This document shows, in pieces, positions 24,432 to 32,812 of a DNA stretch of 64,000 nt. A program made the translations under genes and the position numbers. The stretch is from Arthrobacter sp. U41 (GTDB lineage: Bacteria > Actinomycetota > Actinomycetes > Actinomycetales > Micrococcaceae), in NCBI RefSeq assembly GCF_007679325.1, contig NZ_VEGI01000002.1, positions 1-64,000 of the forward strand, read 5' to 3'. The first letter of the stretch is position 1. The number at the start of each line of letters is the position of its first letter. A model generated the notes under the pieces. That model had not been told where the DNA came from, did no database searches, and worked only from the letters and a program-made list of their open reading frames with translations.

Positions 24432-26016
24432 CACCTTGGCGGGAACGGGTGTCCTGATCCGGCTGGGACTGCGGCGGGACCGCTGGTTGCTGCCTTTCTG
24501 GATTGCCGGTTTTGCCCTGGTTACCTATTCGACGGCGGTGGCCGGCGCCGAGCTCTACCCGGATACGGCGAGCCGGGTGGAGGCCGCCACCGCCCTGAAC
24601 GCGACCGCCTCGATGGTTGCCCTGTTCGGGCGGATCTACGATCCCACCTCGATAGGTGCTCTGTCGCTGATCAAATACACCGCGTTTATGACCGCCATCC
24701 TGGCCGTCCTTATGGTGGTCCTCGTCATCCGGCACACCCGCGGCGACGAGGAGAGCGGCCGCTTGGAGCTGCTCGGCGGGGGCAGGCTGGGCCGTGACGC
24801 GCCGCTGGCGTCCGCACTCACCATCAGCCTCGGCGCCAACCTGGTGCTTGGGCTGCTCGCGGCTGCTGCGCTGGCCGCCGGCGGGCTGCCGGCCGCAGGA
24901 TCCCTCGCGTTCGGCCTGGGCTGGGCTGCCACCGGGATGGCGTTCAGTGCCGTGGCGGGTCTGGCCGCGCAGCTGACCGCCAGCGCCCGGGCCGCGACGG
25001 GGCTCAGCATCGGGTTCATCGCCGTGACCTATGGGCTGCGCGCGGTCGGAGACCTGGCCGAGCCTGGGCCCTCCGTGCTGTCCTGGCTCTCGCCCATCGG
25101 GTGGAACCAGCAGATCCGGGCGTTCGCCGGGGACCGCTGGTGGGTGCTGGCGCTGCCGGTGGTCCTGTGCCTGGTCCTGGTCCCGGCCGCTTTTGCGCTG
25201 CGGGCGCGGCGCGACCTTGGGGCCGGCCTCCGCGCCGAGCGCCCCGGGCCGTCCGCCGGGTCGCTCTCCGGCGTCTGGGACCTGGCGGTGCGCCTGCAGT
25301 ACCGTGTGCTGCTCGCCTGGGCCGTGGCGTTCGTCCTGTTCGGCGTGGTGATCGGATCCCTGGCCAGCAACGTGGGAGAACTGCTGAATTCACCGAACGC
25401 CCAGGACCTGATCAGGCTACTGGGCGGCCGGGAAGCCCTGACGGACGCCTTCCTGGCCGCCGAGATCGGCATCATGGGCGTGCTGGCCGCGGCCTACGGG
25501 GTATCCGCGGCCAACCACCTGCGCAGCGAGGAGTCCGCGGGCCACACCGAAGCCCTGCTGGGAACGGCCACCACGCGCATCCGGTGGGCCAGCAGCCACT
25601 TTGTGTTTGCCCTGGCCGGAGTCGCTGCGCTGCTCCTGCTGGCCGGGGCGTCGATCGGCGCGGGCGCAGCCTTCGCCATGGGCGAAGCCGCACTGGTGGG
25701 CCGCAGCACCGTGGCCGCCCTGGCCCAAGTGCCCGCCGCGTGGGTGGTGACCAGCGTGGCGCTGGCGGTGTTCGGCTGGGCGCCGCGGCTGGCCGGGGCG
25801 GTCTGGGGCTTCCTGCTGGCATTGGTGGCCCTGGGCGAATTCGGGGTGCTCTGGAACGCGCCCGAGTGGCTCATGGACCTCTCCCCGTTCAGGCATTCCC
25901 CGCTGCTCCCGGTGGACTCCGGTGGCCTGCCGGCGCTGGCGGCCCTCATCGTGGCCGCGGCGGCCGTCGCGGCGCTGGGCTACGCCGGCTGGCGTCGCCG
26001 CGACCTGGCGGCGTAG
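24424..26016 (+). CDS. ABC-2 type exporter permease, duplicated membrane domain
   Basis: 530 residues with about 12 hydrophobic segments in two similar halves (roughly 1-265 and 280-530), such as [33 protein letters not shown] and [22 protein letters not shown]. Both halves contain the short motif [14 protein letters not shown] / [15 protein letters not shown]. This is the layout of permeases annotated as polyketide or antibiotic exporters. It overlaps the ATPase gene by 8 bp. The substrate is unknown; self-protection or lipid/drug export is plausible. Confidence 0.88.
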   Translation: MPDTLAGTGVLIRLGLRRDRWLLPFWIAGFALVTYSTAVAGAELYPDTASRVEAATALNATASMVALFGRIYDPTSIGALSLIKYTAFMTAILAVLMVVLVIRHTRGDEESGRLELLGGGRLGRDAPLASALTISLGANLVLGLLAAAALAAGGLPAAGSLAFGLGWAATGMAFSAVAGLAAQLTASARAATGLSIGFIAVTYGLRAVGDLAEPGPSVLSWLSPIGWNQQIRAFAGDRWWVLALPVVLCLVLVPAAFALRARRDLGAGLRAERPGPSAGSLSGVWDLAVRLQYRVLLAWAVAFVLFGVVIGSLASNVGELLNSPNAQDLIRLLGGREALTDAFLAAEIGIMGVLAAAYGVSAANHLRSEESAGHTEALLGTATTRIRWASSHFVFALAGVAALLLLAGASIGAGAAFAMGEAALVGRSTVAALAQVPAAWVVTSVALAVFGWAPRLAGAVWGFLLALVALGEFGVLWNAPEWLMDLSPFRHSPLLPVDSGGLPALAALIVAAAAVAALGYAGWRRRDLAA

Positions 26017-26033
26017 CCGGTGACGCTGCCCGT

Positions 26034-26930
26034 TTAGAGACTCCTGGAGCCGGCCGACAGTTGGGCGAGGACCTGCGCCGGCCTGTTCGTGGTGATCTCG
26101 TGGATCCCCAGGCCCTGGCACAGTGCGACGTCGTTTTCCGAGTCCACCGTCCACACCCGGAAGCGGCGGCCGGAGCCGAGCCAGCGCCGGATGGTGCGGG
26201 AATGCTCGCGGACATAGTCAATGCCCGGACCGGCCAGCCCGGTCTCGCAGTCGTCCAGGATCCGCTCAGCTTCGGTCTGCGCCGCCTTCATGACGTTCGC
26301 CAGCGCCCCGCCGGTGAATGCTCCCAGGCCGAGTTCCTCCCGGATTTCCTCGACGTTGACCTCGTCCACCAGCTGGCACACGGCGGACGCCGGGACTGAC
26401 CTCAGCAGGTGCTTCACCGAGTCCGGGCTGAAGCTCATAAAGGACACCGTGATGTTGTCCAGCCGGGACGTCGCCGGATCCCAGCCTCCGGACCGGAGGA
26501 CCTGCAGGACGCGGTCCTCGAGTTTGAGCTGGAAGGGGCTGGGGTGCTTGAACTCGATCGCCAGGCCGATTTCCCGGCCGGCGTTCCGCAGCAGCACCAG
26601 CAGGTCCGGGAGCGTCAGGAACTGGGCGGACTTGGCGCCGTAGTCGTCCGGGATCCTGGCGCCCTTCCAGGAGGAGAAGTCCAGCTGCCGGAGCTCGTCG
26701 AGAGTATGGTCCGCCACGGGGCCGGTGCCGTCCGAGGTGCGGTCCAGGTTGGCGTCGTGCAGCAGCACCGCGTGCTGGTCCCGGGTGAGGTGGATGTCGC
26801 ACTCCACTCCGTCGGCGCCGTCGGCGATTGCCTGCAGGTAAGCGGCCCGGGTGTGCTCGGCGAACGTTTCGCTCGCCCCGCGGTGGGCGTAGACCAGGGG
26901 ACGGGCTGTGGCGGACTCGTCAGTCGTCAT
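26034..26930 (-). CDS. glycerophosphodiester phosphodiesterase
   Basis: 298 residues, TIM-barrel GDPD family. YAHRGASETFAEHTRAAYLQA has the catalytic HRG and substrate Glu, VECDIHLTRDQHAVLLHD has the metal ligands and second catalytic His, and IGLAIEFKH has the metal-binding Glu. The C-terminal FRVWTVDSENDVALCQGLGI is also typical. It hydrolyses glycerophosphodiesters to glycerol-3-phosphate and an alcohol. There is no signal peptide, so it is cytoplasmic. A leaderless-type -10 precedes the ATG, and it is divergent from the DUF445 gene with only 50 bp between. Confidence 0.92.
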   Translation of the reverse strand: MTTDESATARPLVYAHRGASETFAEHTRAAYLQAIADGADGVECDIHLTRDQHAVLLHDANLDRTSDGTGPVADHTLDELRQLDFSSWKGARIPDDYGAKSAQFLTLPDLLVLLRNAGREIGLAIEFKHPSPFQLKLEDRVLQVLRSGGWDPATSRLDNITVSFMSFSPDSVKHLLRSVPASAVCQLVDEVNVEEIREELGLGAFTGGALANVMKAAQTEAERILDDCETGLAGPGIDYVREHSRTIRRWLGSGRRFRVWTVDSENDVALCQGLGIHEITTNRPAQVLAQLSAGSRSL

Positions 26931-26942
26931 GCTGCCACGTTA
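26931..26942 (-). promoter_or_regulatory. leaderless-type -10 for the GDPD gene
   Basis: On the minus strand TAACGT (26942-26937) is followed by GGCAGC and then the ATG at 26930, a 6-nt spacing. No Shine-Dalgarno is needed if transcription starts at the A. Confidence 0.45.
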
Positions 26943-26968
26943 GCCGACGGCCCCCGCCAAAGCGGGGC

Positions 26969-26980
26969 TAGGCTGGGCAC
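26969..26980 (+). promoter_or_regulatory. leaderless-type -10 for the DUF445 gene
   Basis: TAGGCT (26969-26974) lies 6 nt before ATG 26981. A CCCCGC-CAAA-GCGGGG hairpin sits just upstream, between this and the divergent GDPD promoter. Confidence 0.45.
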
Positions 26981-28318
26981 ATGCAGGTGAATACTGAGCC
27001 AAGTACCCGTCCGGAAGGCCCCGGCAGTGCCGGAGAGAGCGCTTCCGGCGATCAGGCCCGCCGCCAGAGGGTGGCATCGGGCGACGCCGAGAAGGCGGCC
27101 GCGCTGCGGAAGATGAAGCTGTTGGCACTCTCGCTGCTGATCCTGATGGCCGTCATCTTTGTGGTCGCCTTCGCCTTCCAGGACCAGTACCCCTGGCTCG
27201 AATACGTCCGGGCCGCGGCTGAGGGCGGCATGGTGGGCGCCCTCGCCGACTGGTTCGCCGTGACGGCCCTGTTCAAGTACCCCATGGGCATCAAGATCCC
27301 GCACACCGCCATCATTCCGCAGCGCAAGGACCAGATCGGCGCCTCGCTGGGCGAATTCGTGGAAACCAATTTCCTCTCCGAACAGGTGGTCCACGAAAAG
27401 CTCGCCTCCGTTGACATCGCCCGCAAGGCCGGGACCTGGCTCTCCGGGCCCGGCGGCGCCGAACGCGTCGCCAAGGAGGGCGCCGCCGTCATCCGCGGCG
27501 CCTTTACGGTGCTCAACGACGACGACGTCCAGGCCGTGATCGAGGGCATGGTCCGCCGGCATCTGCTCGCCCCGCCGTGGGGTCCCCCGGTGGGCCGGGT
27601 GGCCCAGCGGATCTTCGAGGATGGGCACCACCACGCCCTGGTGGACGTGCTGGTGGACCGCACCGTGGACTGGGTGCGGGACAACCAGGAAACGGTCAAC
27701 CGGCTGGTCACCGACCGTTCGCCGACGTGGGTGCCCTCGTTCGTGGACGGGCTGGTGGGCGACAAGGTCTACGTGGAGATCCTGAAGTTCACCCGGGCCG
27801 TGCAGTCGGATCCGCAGCACCAGGTCCGCCTGTCGATCGACAAGTACCTCAAGGACCTCGCGCAGGACCTGCAGCATGATCCGGTGATGATCGCCCGGGC
27901 CGAGGGCATTAAGGCCCAGGTCCTTGGCGATCCCGAGATCCGCGAGCTGGCCTCCCGCACGTGGGGCACCATCAAGGCCGCCCTGCTCTCCGCCGTCGAC
28001 GACCCGCACAGCGAACTCACCGTCCGGTTCAAAGCCGCCGTGCATGATTTCGGCACCCGGCTGGTGGCCGATCCCGAACTGGCCGGCAAGGTGAACAAGT
28101 GGATCGGGGACGCCGCGGGCTACCTCGTCAGGACGTACCGCTCGGACATCGCCGGCGTGATCACCGATACCGTGGCCCGGTGGGACGCCGAGGAGACCTC
28201 GCAGAAGATCGAGCTCCAGATCGGCAAGGACCTGCAGTTCATCCGGATCAACGGCACCGTGGTGGGAGCCCTGGCCGGGCTCGCCATTTTCACGGTGGCG
28301 CATCTGGTCTTCGGCTGA
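26981..28318 (+). CDS. DUF445 family membrane-associated protein
   Basis: 445 residues. After a charged N-terminus a helix (KLLALSLLILMAVIFVVAFAF, about 47-67) leads to the DUF445 core AAAEGGMVGALADWFAVTALFKYPMGIKIPHTAIIP and KDQIGASLGEFVETNFLS. A long helical body follows, and the C-terminal helix GTVVGALAGLAIFTVAHLVFG ends the protein. The family resembles YheB-like envelope proteins of unknown function. It is divergent from the GDPD gene and convergent with narK at 27 bp. Confidence 0.88.
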   Translation: MQVNTEPSTRPEGPGSAGESASGDQARRQRVASGDAEKAAALRKMKLLALSLLILMAVIFVVAFAFQDQYPWLEYVRAAAEGGMVGALADWFAVTALFKYPMGIKIPHTAIIPQRKDQIGASLGEFVETNFLSEQVVHEKLASVDIARKAGTWLSGPGGAERVAKEGAAVIRGAFTVLNDDDVQAVIEGMVRRHLLAPPWGPPVGRVAQRIFEDGHHHALVDVLVDRTVDWVRDNQETVNRLVTDRSPTWVPSFVDGLVGDKVYVEILKFTRAVQSDPQHQVRLSIDKYLKDLAQDLQHDPVMIARAEGIKAQVLGDPEIRELASRTWGTIKAALLSAVDDPHSELTVRFKAAVHDFGTRLVADPELAGKVNKWIGDAAGYLVRTYRSDIAGVITDTVARWDAEETSQKIELQIGKDLQFIRINGTVVGALAGLAIFTVAHLVFG

Positions 28319-28345
28319 CGATCCGGCACTCCTTGGGAAGGACGG

Positions 28346-29569
28346 CTAGGCGGCCATGACCTTCGCCTTTGCCCGGCCGGGCAGGGCGAAGATCGTGAAG
28401 GCCAGCGCGGCAAGGGCCGTGACCACCAGCAGCAGCAGCCCGATCGAGTAGCTGTGCGTCGCGGGGTCATACGTCGCCCCCATGATCAGCGGCGGGAAGT
28501 AGCCGCCGAGGCCCCCGGCCGCGCTGACCACTCCGCTGATGCTGCCGACTTTCCCGGGCGGAGCGAGCACGCCCACCCAGGCGAACACCCCGCCCGTCCC
28601 GAGCCCCAGAGCCGCCGCCATGGCGACGAAGGTCAGGCCGGCAGGGACCTCGCCGTCGGGCTGCAGGTTCACCACCCAGGCCAGGACCGCGACGCCTGCC
28701 AGAGACGCGACCACCACGGGCTTCGGCCCGAATCTGTCCGCGAGCACGCCGCCGACCGGCCGCGCCAGCACGGCCGCCAGCGCGAAGCCGGCGGTGCGGG
28801 CACCGGCGCCGCTCGGATCGAAGCTGTACACGTCGCGGAGGTAGGTGGGCAGGTAAGTCGCGAAGGAAACGAAGCCGCCGAAGACGACGGCGTAGAGGAA
28901 GCACATCTTCCAGGTGATCGGGGTCTTCACGGCGTCGAGCAGTTTGGGCAGGACGGGGAGGTTGTTGCGGGTCCAGCCCGGGGCTTCCTTCATCAGGAAC
29001 CAGACCAGGGCCGCCATGACCGCGAGGATCCCGGCGATCAGCAGGTGCGTGGGGAAGTATCCGATTGCCGCGACCAGCCGCGGGTTCAGGAAGGCGGCCA
29101 GCGCCGTGCCGCCCATCCCGGCGCCGAAGACGCCGGTGGCGAAGCCGCGCCGGGACGGCTCGTACCAGGCGCTGACGAAAGGGATCCCGACGGCGAAAAC
29201 CGTTCCGGCGACGCCCAGCAGCAGCCCGGCACCCAGCACCAGGGCAAAGGAACTGAGGAGCCCGCCGACGGCCACGAGCAGGATGGGCAGGATGGAGGCC
29301 AGCAGCACGAAGGTGAACATGGCCCGGCCGCCGTACCGGTCCGTCAGGGCCCCGACGACGATCCGGCCCAGCGAGCCGACGAACACGGGCATGGCCACGA
29401 GCACGCCGGTGGCGGCCGGGGTGAGCTCCAGGGTCTGCGTGTAGAACGCGCCGAGGGTGGCCACCGAGTTCCAGGCCCAGAACCCGGCCACCGACGCCGA
29501 CGTGGCCAGCACCAGGTTGAGTGTCCGCCCGGCCGGGGCGGTTGAAGGAACGGGCGCGGATCCGGCCAC
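28346..29569 (-). CDS. narK: MFS nitrate/nitrite transporter
   Basis: 407 residues, 12 helices. Family features include FWAWNSVATLGAFYT, GSLGRIVVGALTDRYGGR and AGMGGTALAAFLNPRLVAAIGY, with a second GGLGGYFPPLIMG loop near the end. It imports nitrate and/or exports nitrite for the respiratory reductase. It starts 50 bp after narI on the same strand, so it is likely the last gene of the nar operon. Confidence 0.92.
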   Translation of the reverse strand: MAGSAPVPSTAPAGRTLNLVLATSASVAGFWAWNSVATLGAFYTQTLELTPAATGVLVAMPVFVGSLGRIVVGALTDRYGGRAMFTFVLLASILPILLVAVGGLLSSFALVLGAGLLLGVAGTVFAVGIPFVSAWYEPSRRGFATGVFGAGMGGTALAAFLNPRLVAAIGYFPTHLLIAGILAVMAALVWFLMKEAPGWTRNNLPVLPKLLDAVKTPITWKMCFLYAVVFGGFVSFATYLPTYLRDVYSFDPSGAGARTAGFALAAVLARPVGGVLADRFGPKPVVVASLAGVAVLAWVVNLQPDGEVPAGLTFVAMAAALGLGTGGVFAWVGVLAPPGKVGSISGVVSAAGGLGGYFPPLIMGATYDPATHSYSIGLLLLVVTALAALAFTIFALPGRAKAKVMAA

Positions 29570-29619
29570 TGGTCTTCCTCTCAGTTCGACGTCAGTTCAA
29601 CAGGGGCCACGGGTCCGGC

Positions 29620-30459
29620 TCAGCGGTTCCGGGTGTCGCGGTCGCGGGTCCCGACGGCGGACCAGCCGCGGCGGGCCGCGACGTTGGAGGTCCGCGCGGC
29701 CGCGGCGCCGGCTGCGCTGCCGGCCCTGCCCCTGTCCCGATCCCTCGAGCGGTAGACGATGTAGGGGCGGAAGAGGTAGTGGAACGGGGCGGTGAAGGCG
29801 TGGACCAGCCGGGTGAAGGGCCAGATCACGAAGAGCGCCATGCCCACCAGGGTGTGCAGGTGGAAGGAGAAGGGCGCAGCCGCCATGGCCGCGAGGTCCG
29901 GCTGGAAGATGAAGAGGGACCGGAACCAGGGGGCCACGGTTTCGCGGTAGTTGTGCCCGTGCTCGCCCTCGAAGACGCTGGCCAGGGTGGTCCACAGACC
30001 GAACACAATGGCTGCGGTGAGCACCACGTACATGGTTTTATCGTTCGTGGTGGTGGCCATAAAGACCGGTCCCGTGGTGCGGCGGCGGTAGATCAGCAGG
30101 ATGATCCCGCCCAGGGTCCCCACCCCCGCGATGCCGCCCACCAGCAGGGCATTGAAGTGGTAAAAGTCCTGGCTCATGCCCGCCGCCTGGGTCCAGGCCA
30201 TCGGGATGACCAGGCCGAAGAAATGGCCGGCGATCACGGCGAGCAGGCCAAAGTGGAACAGTGGTGAGGCGATCCGGAGCAGCCGGGATTCGTAGAGCTG
30301 GGAGGACCTTGTGGTCCAGCCGAACTGGTCGTACTTGTAGCGCCAGACCAGCCCGCCCACCAGCACAACCACCATGACGTAGGGCAGGACGCCCCAGAGC
30401 ACAACGTCCAGTGCGGAGATTTCGGCGGCGGATCCGGGCGCGGTTTCGAATGCCAGCAT
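29620..30459 (-). CDS. narI: respiratory nitrate reductase gamma subunit
   Basis: 279 residues with five membrane helices, including VVLWGVLPYVMVVVLVGGLVW and FHFGLLAVIAGHFFGLVIPM. The helix histidines in this region and in FSFHLHTLVGMALFVIWPFTRLVHA are heme b ligands. It takes electrons from quinol and passes them to NarH. A hydrophilic Arg/Ala-rich tail of about 40 residues follows the last helix. ATG 30459 is 2 nt after the narJ stop. Confidence 0.95.
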   Translation of the reverse strand: MLAFETAPGSAAEISALDVVLWGVLPYVMVVVLVGGLVWRYKYDQFGWTTRSSQLYESRLLRIASPLFHFGLLAVIAGHFFGLVIPMAWTQAAGMSQDFYHFNALLVGGIAGVGTLGGIILLIYRRRTTGPVFMATTTNDKTMYVVLTAAIVFGLWTTLASVFEGEHGHNYRETVAPWFRSLFIFQPDLAAMAAAPFSFHLHTLVGMALFVIWPFTRLVHAFTAPFHYLFRPYIVYRSRDRDRGRAGSAAGAAAARTSNVAARRGWSAVGTRDRDTRNR

Positions 30460-30461
30460 GG

Positions 30462-31082
30462 TCAGGCCCCCTTCACGGGCAGCAGGCGGGGATCGTACGG
30501 GTCCAGGCCCACCGCTTCGGTGGGTGGTCCGTAGCCGGCCATCCGCATGACGGCCTGCTCGTCTGCCGGGGATTTGCCGGGCAGGGTGGCGCAGACGGCC
30601 TGCAGGATCCTGGCGTGTGGAAGCTCGTCCCGGAGCAACCCGAAGCGGAGCATCTCCAGGCTCGCCCGGAAGCGGGCCAGCAGGTCGCGGCCGGCGGCGA
30701 GGTCCACCACCGCGGCGTATTCGAGGACCATTGGCAGGTAGTCCGGAAGTTCCCCGTGGGTGTCCACCAGGATGTCGCTCTGCCGGTACGTCTTTTTGAA
30801 GTTGCCCAGGACCTCGCCGCGGCGCCGCGTGTCCCCGTCCGTCCAGTAGGACAAGTGCAGGGCATGGCGTTTCCCGAGGTCGAACTCGCGAACGTATTGG
30901 GCCTGGATCTGCAGGGGCGGGGTGGACTCCAGCGAATCCAGGACCTCCTGGAAGTCGGCCACGGCGCCGGGAAATTCGCCCAGCGCGGCGCGCATGAGCG
31001 GAACCCTGCCGATGAGGTCCTCGTCCGGGTAGGACAGGCACCAGGCCGCGGCGAGATAAACCACCTGCTCGCGCCGGGTCAT
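30462..31082 (-). CDS. narJ: nitrate reductase molybdenum cofactor assembly chaperone
   Basis: 206 residues, TorD/NarJ-like helical chaperone. AAWCLSYPDEDLIGR starts the domain, YVREFDLGKRHALHLSYWTDGDTRRRGE is the conserved core and ELPDYLPMVLEYAA follows. It helps insert the Mo-bis-MGD cofactor into NarG and is not part of the final enzyme. Its ATG overlaps the narH stop by 4 bp (ATGA). Confidence 0.95.
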   Translation of the reverse strand: MTRREQVVYLAAAWCLSYPDEDLIGRVPLMRAALGEFPGAVADFQEVLDSLESTPPLQIQAQYVREFDLGKRHALHLSYWTDGDTRRRGEVLGNFKKTYRQSDILVDTHGELPDYLPMVLEYAAVVDLAAGRDLLARFRASLEMLRFGLLRDELPHARILQAVCATLPGKSPADEQAVMRMAGYGPPTEAVGLDPYDPRLLPVKGA

Positions 31083-32812
31083 GGCCGTTCCCCGTCCGCC
31101 GGAGTGCCGGCCCCGGGGCCGGCCCCGGGGCCGGGCCCGGGCGGCTTCTCCGGAAAAAGCGCCTTTTCCGGAAAAAGCCCGGAGGGCGCCCCCGTACCGT
31201 CCCAGTTCAGCAGGTTCACACGGCCGCGCAGGGTGGTTTCGCCGGGCGCGGAGCCGGACGTCTGACGGTCGCGGAGGGCGTTGAAGGTTTCCACCGCCAC
31301 CGGGACGGGCCTGCCGCTGGCCTCACCGAACGGGGCGGAATCCTGCATGCCCGGTCCGCCCTCGAAATCCAGCGAGCAGCCCATCTCCTCCAGGTCGTGC
31401 GCCTGCTCCACGTGGGCCTTGGGGATGACGTAGCGCTCCTCGTACTTTGCGATCGCCATCAGCCGGTACATCTCGTACATGGTCTGGCTGTCCATGCCCA
31501 CGGCCTCGGGGATGGAGTCGTCGGGGTCGTTGCCGAGGCTGATCCCGCGCATAAAGGAGCGCATGGCCGCGAGTTTCTTCAGCACCGCGGTGACCCGGTC
31601 GGCGTCGCCGGCGGTGAAGAGTTCCGCGAGGTATTCCACCGGGATGCGCAGCGCGTCGATGGCGCCGAAGAGGTTGCCGGCGTCCTCGCCGTCGTGTCCC
31701 TGGTCCCGCAGCAGGTCCACCACGGGTGAGAGGGGCGGCACGTACCAGACCATCGGCATGGTCCGGTATTCGGGGTGGAGCGGCAGGGCCACCTTGTAGA
31801 CCTTGGCCAGGGCGTAGACCGGCGAGCGCCGGGCGGCGTCGATCCAGTCCTCGGGGATGCCCTGGGCCCGGGCTTCGGCCTGGACGGAAGGGTCGTTCGG
31901 GTCCAGCAGCACGTCCATCTGCGCGTCGTAGAGTTCCTGGGGGTCCGTGACGGACGCCGCCGTGGTAACGGCGTCGGCATCGTACAGGAACAGGCCCAGA
32001 TACCGCAGCCGGCCCACGCAGGTTTCCGAGCAGACCGTCGGCAGCCCCACCTCCACCCGCGGGTAGCAGAAGGTGCACTTCTCGGCCTTGCCGGTTTTGT
32101 GGTTGAAGTAGATCTTTTTGTACGGGCAGCCGGTGACGCACTGCCGCCAGCCGCGGCACTTGTCCTGGTCCACCAGGACAATCCCGTCCTCCACCCGCTT
32201 GTAGATCGCGCCGGAGGGGCAGGAGGCCATGCAGGAGGGATTCAGGCAGTGCTCGCAGATCCGGGGCAGGTAGAACATGAAGGTCTGCTCGTAGGCGAAC
32301 TTGATCTTGTCTTCGGATTCCCGCCGGACCTTTTCCACGATCGGGTCCAGGTGGCCGTTTTCGGCGGAGCCGCCCAGGTCGTCGTCCCAGTTCGCGGACC
32401 AGGTGATCTTGGTGTCCTTCCCGGTGATCAGGGACTTGGGCCGGGCCACCGGGAAATCGTCGCCCAGGGGCGCGTCCACGAGGGTCTTGTAGTCGTAGGT
32501 CCACGGCTCGTAGTAGTCCTTGAGCTCGGGCTGGACCGGGCTCGCGAAGATCCCCAGGAGTTTCTTGACCCGGCCGCCGGCCTTGAGGACCAGCTTGCCG
32601 TGCTTGTTCAGCACCCAGCCGCCCTTCCACTTGTCCTGGTCCTCGTAGCGGCGCGGATACCCCTGGCCGGGGCGGGTTTCAACGTTGTTGAACCAGACGT
32701 ATTCGGTGCCCGCACGGTTGGTCCAGGCCTGCTTGCAGGTCACGGAACAGGTGTGGCAGCCGATGCATTTGTCCAGGTTCATGACCATGCCCATTTGAGC
32801 CATAACACGCAT
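31079..32812 (-). CDS. narH: respiratory nitrate reductase beta subunit
   Basis: 577 residues. Ferredoxin-like cysteine motifs bind four Fe-S clusters: DKCIGCHTCSVTCKQAW near the N-terminus, then CEHCLNPSCMASCPSGAIY and DKCRGWRQCVTGCPYKKIYF, where Trp replaces one Cys as is normal for the 3Fe-4S cluster. It relays electrons from NarI to NarG. The last 40 residues are unusual: a duplicated FPEK stretch and Pro-Gly-Ala repeats. ATG 32812 overlaps the narG stop by 1 nt. Confidence 0.95.
   Translation of the reverse strand: MRVMAQMGMVMNLDKCIGCHTCSVTCKQAWTNRAGTEYVWFNNVETRPGQGYPRRYEDQDKWKGGWVLNKHGKLVLKAGGRVKKLLGIFASPVQPELKDYYEPWTYDYKTLVDAPLGDDFPVARPKSLITGKDTKITWSANWDDDLGGSAENGHLDPIVEKVRRESEDKIKFAYEQTFMFYLPRICEHCLNPSCMASCPSGAIYKRVEDGIVLVDQDKCRGWRQCVTGCPYKKIYFNHKTGKAEKCTFCYPRVEVGLPTVCSETCVGRLRYLGLFLYDADAVTTAASVTDPQELYDAQMDVLLDPNDPSVQAEARAQGIPEDWIDAARRSPVYALAKVYKVALPLHPEYRTMPMVWYVPPLSPVVDLLRDQGHDGEDAGNLFGAIDALRIPVEYLAELFTAGDADRVTAVLKKLAAMRSFMRGISLGNDPDDSIPEAVGMDSQTMYEMYRLMAIAKYEERYVIPKAHVEQAHDLEEMGCSLDFEGGPGMQDSAPFGEASGRPVPVAVETFNALRDRQTSGSAPGETTLRGRVNLLNWDGTGAPSGLFPEKALFPEKPPGPGPGAGPGAGTPADGERP
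31107..31171. repeat. GC-rich tandem repeat and hairpin in the narH 3' end
   Basis: 31107-31142 is about three copies of a 12-bp CCGGCCCCGGGG-type unit encoding Pro-Gly-Ala. 31150-31171 is an 8-bp inverted repeat CCGGAAAA-N6-TTTTCCGG within a direct duplication of TCCGGAAAAAGC. Together they encode the extra C-terminal tail of NarH. Confidence 0.7.

Noticed and set aside
22896..24434. N-terminal extension of azlC to a 759-residue protein
   Set aside because: The extension is antisense to the ABC ATPase and overlaps the DoxX-like gene; conserved AzlC sequence starts at GTG 22895.
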